A stretch of 64,000 nt of DNA from Microbotryum silenes-acaulis. Lineage: Eukaryota; Basidiomycota; Microbotryomycetes; Microbotryales; Microbotryaceae. Below, one piece after another: positions 57,037-64,000 of the stretch. The position numbers were made by a program, and so were the translations under genes. A model generated the notes under the pieces. The model was not told the origin of the DNA. It searched no databases and saw nothing but the letters and a program-made list of their open reading frames with translations. The stretch is from NCBI GenBank assembly GCA_003665825.1, contig QPFY01000004.1, forward strand, positions 186,001 through 250,000. Direction: 5' to 3'. Every line of letters begins with the position of its first letter. Within the stretch, counting starts at the first letter, position 1.

Positions 57037-57400
57037 ATGCCCCGAATAAGCAGACGCCGTACCTCATCAACTCGCCAGAACAACCGTCGCGAGGCGGATC
57101 TATTCGCTGAATTTCGTAGCCGCGATCTCTCGCTATGTCAATACCTGTCGTGGTACTTCAGCCCATCCACACGATTTGAAGGCGTTCAAACACACCGGCC
57201 AAAGCTGTTCAACAGCAACTGGTCCAGCCTCAAGCGTGTACTTGATCTCATTCTACGACTTGCACGCGAGGATGGCGCAGAGTCGAGCAGCCGAATGACT
57301 GGATCGCCGAGCAGGTGGGCAACACTTCGTACTTCTCGGATTGATTCTCCGGATTCAATAAAGCTACTGAATACTTGCCTTATCCGCGTGCAAGCCGACT
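57037..57400 (+). CDS. Unknown transposon ORF, 5' part
   Basis: ATG 57037 opens a frame with a basic start (MPRISRRRTSSTRQNNRREA), then DLFAEFRSRDLSLCQYLSWY and SSLKRVLDLILRLARED. The composition is protein-like with helices. I do not recognise the domain. The frame stays open to 57528, but the second part overlaps the helicase exon on the other strand, so the true gene is probably cut at about 57300-57420. It points towards the helicase fragment. Confidence 0.35.
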
Positions 57401-57419
57401 CAATCATCATTAAATGCAT

Positions 57420-58144
57420 TTCAGGAGACTTGACACGCAGCAAACAGGAAGGAAGATCAACACATGTGCACTCCACTCAAACAGGAGGTCAACCGGCACA
57501 TACGATCAGAATGAAGGAGATCGTGTGATTGGGGTCGTCCAACTGCCTGTACAGCTCGCCGTCTCTCCAGGTCTCCTCAGATACCACAACCACTTTCTTT
57601 CCCTTTCGATTGAGATTGGCAGCCTGAAAGAAGCATGTGACTGCGGAAATCAGCACGTTGTCCAGCAAGCCCAGTCGGCAGAAAAACTCACCTGATGATT
57701 GCTCAGTGCATTCAGTGGACTGACAACAATGGTGACGGCCCGGCGTCCATAAATGGGATACATTGCTTCGAAAATAACACTTTTGCCTGAACCTGTTGGC
57801 GCTGTGACAAACACAGCGTCATATCGATCCCGGTTCCCAAATTGATCGAGTTCGAAAAGTGCAGCAATGGCCTCGATCTGCACAGGCCGGGAGGTAGAGT
57901 CCTCGTCAAGACTTTCGCCCAGAATAACTTTGATCTTCTTGCGTAATTCGCTGGAATCTCGTCGGTCCTCGTGAGTCAAACGTGGCCTCCAGTGACCGAG
58001 AACGGCTGTCGGTTTGGTTAAATGATTCGGTGCTGGGGTCGTAGGACTGGCCCTTGAAGCTGATCGCAAGGGAGACGCCCTGAACTCAAATGATGGATGT
58101 CGACGGGGCGGCCCCCTAACCGGCCTGGGTGTTTGTGCCGACAT
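57420..58144 (-). pseudogene. RecQ-like DNA helicase, N-terminal fragment
   Basis: The start is ATG 58144 (MSAQTPRPVRGPPRRHPSFE). After a basic Ser/Pro region the RecQ-type motifs appear in order. The Q-like motif is RPVQIEAI. Walker A is FVTAPTGSGKSVIFEAM. Motif Ia is IVVSPLNALSNHQ, joined through an intron to AANLNRKGKKVVVVSEETW. Next is TISFIL, joined through a second intron to SPEMHL. The frame then loses similarity before the DEAH box, so motifs II-VI are missing. The gene points into the element and away from its right end. Full RecQ helicases unwind DNA 3'-5'; this fragment cannot. Confidence 0.65.
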
Positions 58145-58540
58145 GGCTCATCATAAGAGGAGGTGCGATGTTGAGTGGAGGAGAGAGAGGATGCGTGAGG
58201 CGCGGCCGGGCTTAAGTTACCTGGATCTATGCAGCCTTCGACGCGGACTGGACTACGACTGGTCCGTGCGCCGACTTGCGTCTCGTTCGGAATCAGTTGA
58301 TTCAAGCTGCTGTAGCGAGATGATCAAGCGTTCCTAGACTTCAAGCTTCGGTGAAGCCTCATCAATAATGATGAAGTAAAGACTTATCCCTCCAGTTTTT
58401 AGATAGCACCAATATATGCCATGCTACAGCAAGGGGGCACTTTTCAGGGCCAAAATTTCGGAGGGCAACTGGGCCAAGCGCGCCGTTAACTCACAAGCCC
58501 CTCCCAAAGGGAGGGGCGTCGAGCTTACCCGCGCGCGCAG

Positions 58541-58570
58541 ATCCATTTGTTGCCCAAACGGCGGCCCATA
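58541..58570 (-). repeat. Right terminal inverted repeat
   Basis: Thirty bases are identical to the reverse complement of 55984-56013. TGATTG (58571-58576) lies just outside. Confidence 0.9.
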
Positions 58571-58868
58571 TGATTGGGCAGGCGCGCTCACGCGCTTACG
58601 CGGGCACGGACCGGCGGGAACGATTCCCTCAAATAAACTGCGCCGTGCTGTACGACTGTGCACTAAACATCGCTCTCAGGCCGATTTTTAAATTTTCCAA
58701 ATCTCTGCTGAAACTTTCAAATCGAAATGGATGAATCTGATCGCCCCACTGCCATGATTCTCCTTCAAGCGATCGATCGTCATCGGCGAAGCTCAAGTCG
58801 AGCTTCCGAGTCGTTCAGCTCCCTCCACCTCCCCAACCATCCACCCAGAATCACTCTTTCAAAAAGCC
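58571..58868. promoter_or_regulatory. Promoter region of the CBP4-like gene
   Basis: Together with 55863-55983 this is what remains of a divergent promoter between SNRNP27 and CBP4, now split by the transposon. No specific sites are identified. Confidence 0.4.
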
Positions 58869-59503
58869 ATGGCTGGTCGAATCCCAGTTGGTAAAGCGAT
58901 CCTCATGACGGGTCTCGTCACTGCATTAGGCTACGGTATCATGGCCGGTAAGTCATCTCATCGTAGCGTCGCAGCTCTTTCATCATCGCGTCTACGTTTG
59001 GACAACGGCTGACCTCCTCTTCCTACATCCTCACATTATTCACATCCTCTGGGCATCTTCACACCACAAATCGGGGACTTTTGATTGAACGCTCCCAGTG
59101 ACGACGCCTACGGACGAACAGTTCTACAACTCGCTCTCGCCGGACTTGAAGAAGAAGGTCGACGACGCGAGGAAGAAAGGTGGCGTCGCGCAAGCCAATG
59201 AAGAACATTTGAAATCGATTCAGGTGAGACAACAGCTTTGTTTGATGGCTCTTCGAACTGGTCAGAAACAAACGCGGGCTGGGGGGACTGTCCCGAGTCG
59301 AGCCTGAAGTGATCTATTCGTCGATGGGTGATTGGCTGTTTGCCAGTGATGCGAGATTGGGCTCGCTTCCTTTGATTCGGGCCGAAAGGTCTCGAACGAA
59401 TAGGGCTAATGCAATCGATATGATGTGTATGCGATATTTACAGGCTAGTGCACAGGATGACAAGCCAGTATGGGCAACGACCGACGTCAAGACAAAGCGA
59501 TGA
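58869..59503 (+). CDS. CBP4: Cbp4-like mitochondrial bc1 complex assembly factor
   Basis: Three exons (58869-58947, 59099-59223, 59444-59503) join in phase to 87 residues. The N-terminus MAGRIPVGKAILMTGLVTAL is a single membrane anchor. The diagnostic TTPTDEQFYNSLSPDLKKKV and DDARKKGGVAQANEEHLKSI follow, as in fungal Cbp4. Cbp4 sits in the inner mitochondrial membrane and binds newly made cytochrome b with Cbp3/Cbp6 during complex III assembly. It is divergent from SNRNP27. The two start codons would be only about 420 bp apart without the transposon. Confidence 0.88.
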
Positions 59504-59666
59504 GCTTGGGCCGAAGCTTTCCTCCCATAGCTAGAGCTCACTTCGAGCCAGATGACCCACATCAACACCGCTTACCATATTGGCTGACTCGAGCTTGCTG
59601 AATGGTATGCAGAGGGTCTTTGTAGCACCAACGTAGGCAATGTATCATCAGGATCGCAGCGCATCA

Positions 59667-60600
59667 TTAACGAAAGGCTGACTCGGGCCGACACGAGGCG
59701 CGTGACGAGCGACAATAGCGCCTGCGCAAGTCGTCGCGGCTTTGAGCCACTAATCGCTGGTAGACGAGATCAAGATCGTGAACGGGAACATCCGCATGAA
59801 TATCGTCACGATGTTGGTGGAGCTGGAGCTCTACGCGTAAGAACCGGAGATCAGAGAGCTTGCCGAGTACGTTGCCGAATTTCGGGACATTGGCCAATTC
59901 TGGAAAAACCTCTCGAGTAAGATGGACAAGCTTCTGATCGGCAAAGCTAGGGGAATCTGGGTTACCAGCTACCTCAAGATCGAAGTCTTTCAACACACAA
60001 CCCCTCCAATGAAAAACGTGGCTCGCGTATCTGCGAATTAAAGGCGACGCGAGCAGTGCTTCAACCGACGAATCGAAATAGACTTGGGCGAGGGAGCTAC
60101 CGCCGCTGCAACGCAAGTTCGTGCCAGTCGGTGCAGACCAACGATGCATAACTGACGTCTCGGTAATCCTGGTGGAGTGTGTTCAGAGGCCCAAAGTGGT
60201 CCGGTTGAGTCTAGTGAGCGATGTGCCCTATAATGTTGGGCGGGAGCAACTGAGCGATCGAGCCCTTAGCTAATGATGGCCGTGAACTCCAGCGAGGCTG
60301 ATTTACAGCGTGGGTGACCGACGTGGGACCCGACCTGTGAGCAGTCGTACAGGGGTGGTCGGCACGTTGCTGTGTGTCTCTGCTTAGGGGACCGCAGAGG
60401 GCAGAGGACGGAGCCACTGCAAGTGTGTAAGATTCGGCAGCCACCCAGTAGGTCCAAGCTCAAGGTTCAACTTCGGACCGACTTGCCTGATCATGACCTC
60501 CAGGCTTTCATTCCCACTTTGGCCGATGATCCTAGCCAGTGCTAAAGGTAGAAATGGAGTATGGCCGAGTTGAAAGATTCGGTACCCTGTGTTCCTCATG
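59667..60600 (-). pseudogene. F-box family remnant
   Basis: A minus-strand stretch reads VEALLASPLIRRYASHVFHW, which matches NALLASSLIERYAIQVLSLE in the F-box gene at 46 kb. LRFLRVELQLHQH follows. Upstream (60384-60540) LEVMIRQVGPKLNLELGPTG and WLPNLTHLQWL look like leucine-rich parts. No F-box core or continuous frame is seen, so it is an eroded copy. Confidence 0.4.
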
Positions 60601-62380
60601 TATACTTTTTATTTATTTTTATTTGATAGACTTCATTAACAGCATAATTATATTAATACCTAGATCTTCGGAAAAGTCGGAGGGAATGCTGTTACGCACA
60701 CTGGCAGAAGCCAGTAGTGTAGGACTCATTGACCCTGAACCAGGATCAACCATACCCACTAAAACCCCCTTTGGTGGCTTACAGAGACACTAGGCGACCC
60801 TTGCACTCCTGAATAGAGGCTCGAAGCCCCTCGAAGTCCGTTTCGGCGATCGGTTCCAAAAGATCCGACGAGAATCGGCGACGGTGACAGAGCTTCCAGA
60901 TCGAGTGAAAGAAGAGGACTCGTAATTCGACAAGTCGACGTTCCGAGCGAGACACGACCGGACATACAAAGTCCACAAAGACTGGGTGGGGGGTCGGGGA
61001 CAGAGCAGACCAGAGACGCCGGGCGAATGGGCAGCCGACCGCGAGGTGGGCTAGGCACTCGGGTGCTTCCGAGAGGCACATCACACAGGAGGCAGATCGA
61101 TTGTTGGGGTGAGGGCTGGTTGGGGAGGCGATTTGGCTGCCCGGATGGAGGGACCCCAGGGAAAGAAGGTGGCCGGTATCCTCGGCGTCCGAGTGAACCC
61201 GGCGAACCTTGCGCAAAGCCTTCCACCAAGCGTTCCAACGTTGCTCAGGCAGATCGAATACCTTCTGGTGTCCCTTGGGGAAGATAGGAGGGAAGATGAA
61301 GACTTGGTGGCGTTTGGACGCGTTCACAAACGAAGACGGGGTCATCACCTCGCCATCGGGCCCTCGAAAAAGCGTCGGGTTTACCGAGAGTTGTATTCCG
61401 TGGCCCGTTGGGAAGTAGAGTACGTGCGTCGCCCATTGCTCGAGGTTCTGGCTCTTGGAGAGTTCCGGGGGATTGAGTGTGGTCACCGACGCCCAGGATT
61501 CGAAGTATCGGACCCAACGTGCAGGAAGAAGTTTTCTCGTCTTTCTCACCGCATGGTCCCACTTTGGGGGAGGATGGCAAAAGTATGCCCACCAGATCCA
61601 GATCCAAGGGCGACGATGCTGGTTGGGGGCCGGTCTGGACAAGGTAAAAGGGGTTGGTTGGTTCGGTGCCTGGAGGCGAATGCGGATGTCGAAGAGGTGG
61701 CGTGTGAAGCAGCCGTCCGGGGCCCGGAGCTGGAAGACCCACTTCGCGTGCTCGATCGCTAGACGCCGAGGCAGATCAATCAAGCCGAAGCCGCCGTGAT
61801 CGAGGGGGGTGCAGAGGCGCGACCGGGAGACCTTCGGACGTCGCTGAGTACCATCCGAAGCTCGACCGTGAATGGCGAGCATGACGGCCTCCTCGATCTC
61901 CTTGACAACGCTCTTGGGGGCGGGGAGGAATCGGCTGTAGTACAGGATCTTTGTGTGGCAGTAGATGTTGATGATCGAACACTTGGCTGCATATGGGAGA
62001 TCGTACATCGGAATTGAGCGTATCCGAGCGATGGTCGAGGCCTTGACATCTTCCCAGCCCGCATCCTCGGCGATCTCCACCCCGACCTGAATACCAAGGT
62101 AGCGAAACTGCGAATCGCTGAGACGCCAGGTCCCGAGATCTGGGGCGATCGGCCGATCCCGAAAAGCTCCGAGGGGGTAGAGGAAAGATTTGGCGTTGCT
62201 GAGCTTGCTGGCACTTGCCCGTTCGTAAAGCTCGATCGCCCGATTGAGGTGGTCGAGGTCCGAGAGGTTGTGGAGTGCGCAGCAAGCGTCGTCGGCAAAG
62301 AGGAGTTCTCGAATGTTTTGGAGGCCCGCAATCTCGATGCCCTTGACTCTCAATCGAATCTGACAGGGTGTAGACATTGC
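60600..62380 (-). mobile_element. 5'-truncated LINE, second family
   Basis: A frame from about 62370 to the stop at 60779 encodes the end of a reverse transcriptase (IRELLFADDACCALHNLSDL). A thumb/connection region follows, then a C-terminal Cys/His cluster (CVMCLSEAPECLAHLAVGCP). The endonuclease and the first RT blocks are missing. The 3' side (60600-60778, minus strand) ends in an A/T-rich stretch. The amino acids differ clearly from the LINE at 39-44.6 kb, so it is another family. The open frame extends to 62521, but the first 50 residues do not look like RT, and the break is probably near 62370. Confidence 0.75.
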
Positions 62381-62612
62381 GGATTGTAACGAATGAAAAA
62401 TTGGAAACAAACGGCGGCCCCGAACCGAGTGATCCCAAGTGAGAAGGCCCCCAGAAACACGTGCGTATATACCTCCCACCACCCAATCCAGTAAAACTAA
62501 AAGAGGACTGTTCGGTATCAACGGTCTAAATTTTTTCTATGTACAACAAAGTCCTAGCGCTCGACGCCTTTACACATTCGCTGTGTAGACCCTCTAGTCA
62601 TTCCGAGTGTCC

Positions 62613-63812
62613 TCAAGCCTCCTTGCCATGATCCCCACTAGTGATCTCCTCGCCCATCAATCCGGTATCGAAACGAGGCAAGTCAGACAACGAAAGACGT
62701 GGAGCGGTGCTAGATGATGGGGATCGGGCAGCTTCAACGGGACGCTGGGCCTCCTCCTGCGCCGCTGACGAAGCCTCGTCGCCGGATGGTTCACCTGCTG
62801 TGCTGCCCTCTTCTGAGTCCTCTTTAACCACACTCGGGGACGGGGTGCGCGAAGCGGTCGAACGACTCGTCGAGCTCTTTGGACTTTTGGGGGAGCTAGG
62901 CGGACTAGAATTTTTGGACAGGGAGGATGATGCTCGACTCGGCGGACCGCCGGTGACACTGGCAGAACTCGTGGTTGGTGGACCGGCGAGGGGCGAGCTT
63001 CGCAACGAGTCGTGTGATTTGGTGATCAAGCGTTCGGCGTTGTGGAGTGGGTGTACAGCATAACCTTGCGGGGAACGGGCGGTGGGTATCGTGGACATGG
63101 CGTGGGGGCTGGGAAGGGTCGAGAATGAAGGTGCGGCTGAGAGATCGAACGAGGAGAGCTGAGCACTGGACACAGTGGACATGTTCTCTTTCTCCTTGTC
63201 GAGCGAGTCGGTCGAATCGGAGGCACTTCCAGAAGAAGACTCTCGAGCTGACGAAAGGAGCGAAAGTGAGCAGGATCAGATGGGATGTTCTGCGCGCTCA
63301 GGGGTCAAAAGAGTCGTCAGAGGTGAGACATACTTTTTCCGAGGATCTTGTTGGCGCGGATGCCTTCCTCCATTCGACGATCACGGCTGCGCTCGTTGCA
63401 TCGCATCACCAATTGAAGGCCAAATACGAGAGCTGTGCGGTGATTATCACATGGTTTCGAGGGTCATCAGGATCGGGGACTTAGATCGGGCCCTGCACGG
63501 CATGTGCCTGAGACCAAGGGCTCAAGTCGAGGAGCTAGTGATGGGCTGATTTCACGAGCATCGCCGCGAGTGGGGCCCCGCTTCACGGCAGTCTCTGAGC
63601 GATCGGAGCGACCAGCGCCCACGCCGCCCAGGCCCCTCGAGCCAGCCGCACCGACGACGCCTTGGCCAGTGCGCCGCGGCGGCAAGGTTGTCCCGAACCG
63701 CAGGCGCATCCCCCCAGCCCTTGGCGCCGAGCAATTCAAACTCACAAATGACTACGACGAAGAAGGTGGCTATCCCGATCACGATCCACCAAGTCCTCGA
63801 GATCTCCCCCAT
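62613..63812 (-). CDS. Single-pass membrane protein, hypothetical
   Basis: Three exons (63812-63746, 63432-63334, 63247-62613) join in phase to 266 residues. The start ATG 63812 gives MGEISRTWWIVIGIATFFVV, and the splice continues the hydrophobic run as VISLVFGLQLVM. This makes one long transmembrane helix at about residues 8-33. A basic stop-transfer segment follows (RCNERSRDRRMEEGIRANKI). The remaining 200 residues are Ser/Pro-rich and acidic at the end. Because the helix only forms after splicing, the exon structure is well supported. I do not recognise the family. The topology suggests a short outside and a long disordered cytosolic tail. Confidence 0.65.
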
Positions 63813-64000
63813 GTCGATGTTACTTGTGTTGATATAGTCGAGGCGGTCGAGGAAAGAGCTGCACAGCAGGAGTGGTACGTGGGAAAGAGGAGCGGACCGC
63901 GCTTCTACGAAAGAGTCGAAGGCGCGAGGCACGTGAGGCACCGGCCACAGAGGATCGATCGAGGGGCGGGGAGGCGGGGGAGAGCACGACCCCAGACCAG
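63813..64000. other. Window edge
   Basis: This is the upstream region of the membrane-protein gene. No further feature is supported. Confidence 0.3.

Larger units (their letters stand above)
55984..58570. mobile_element. DNA transposon with 30-bp TIRs, 6-bp TSD and RecQ-like helicase fragment
   Basis: A perfect 30-bp inverted repeat bounds 2587 bp (arms 55984-56013 and 58541-58570; outer bases TATGGGCCGCCGTTTGGGC). TGATTG lies directly outside both arms (55978-55983 and 58571-58576), a 6-bp target duplication. Inside the right arm, about 100 bp (58441-58540) is repeated inverted at about 56608-56730. The two stretches share a nearly perfect 40-bp core (GGCGCGCTTGGCCCAGTTGC...). On the left, about 590 bp separates this sub-terminal repeat from the arm. 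Coding parts are a truncated helicase (-) and an unknown frame (+). No transposase catalytic domain is seen, so this copy is likely non-autonomous. Confidence 0.8.

Noticed and set aside
1..64000. CRISPR arrays, bacterial operons, riboswitches or replication origins
   Set aside because: The window is eukaryotic nuclear DNA. No regularly spaced repeats with unique spacers and no such elements were seen.

Overview
The window looks like nuclear DNA of a basidiomycete fungus, most likely a Pucciniomycotina-type (red-yeast or smut-like) lineage. The genes are split by many short GT-AG introns, often with CTGAC- or CTAAC-like branch points. Housekeeping genes read as fungal orthologues (a U4/U6.U5 27 kDa protein, a Cbp4-like bc1 assembly factor, a Gyp7-like RabGAP), and the transcription factor is of the fungal Zn2Cys6 type. 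The organism is inferred from gene content only.

Layout. 1-3.3 kb: a Ser-rich hypothetical gene and a divergent pepsin-like gene, both on the minus strand. 4.4-29.4 kb: a metabolic cluster. It contains an IlvD/Edd dehydratase, phytanoyl-CoA-dioxygenase-like gene 1 (PhyH1, +), CocE/NonD hydrolase 1 (-), a fungal AAA ATPase (-), a Zn2Cys6 regulator (-), an MFS transporter (-), CocE/NonD hydrolase 2 (+), PhyH-like gene 2 (-) and an FAD monooxygenase (+). The two PhyH and two CocE genes form a mirror image (PhyH> <CocE ... CocE> <PhyH) around the ATPase, regulator and transporter. A plausible division of labour is uptake by the MFS protein, hydrolysis by the CocE enzymes, oxidation by the two PhyH enzymes and the flavoprotein, dehydration by the IlvD protein, and control by the zinc-cluster factor. 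The substrate cannot be read from sequence.

30.1-35.3 kb: a J-domain protein gene (+) and a Gyp7-like TBC gene (-). 36-51 kb is repeat-rich. It holds tandem A-tailed repeat units, an intact-looking two-ORF LINE retrotransposon on the minus strand, a tRNA-like gene at its 5' edge, a Helitron-like element, a broken F-box gene with a C32/A-rich insertion, and remnants of a second F-box gene and a sugar transporter. 52-54 kb: a secreted pepsin-like protein whose catalytic motifs are altered. 55-59.5 kb: SNRNP27 (-) and a CBP4-like gene (+) are divergent neighbours, split by a 2.6-kb DNA transposon with perfect 30-bp terminal inverted repeats and a 6-bp target duplication. That element carries a truncated RecQ-like helicase gene, a convergent unknown ORF, and an AT-rich mitochondrial-like insert. 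59.6-64 kb: F-box debris, a 5'-truncated LINE and a single-pass membrane protein gene.

The best candidates for something undescribed are the inverted-repeat transposon with the RecQ-like helicase and the mirror-image catabolic cluster. Exon boundaries were deduced by eye from splice-site phase and family resemblance; no search was run.
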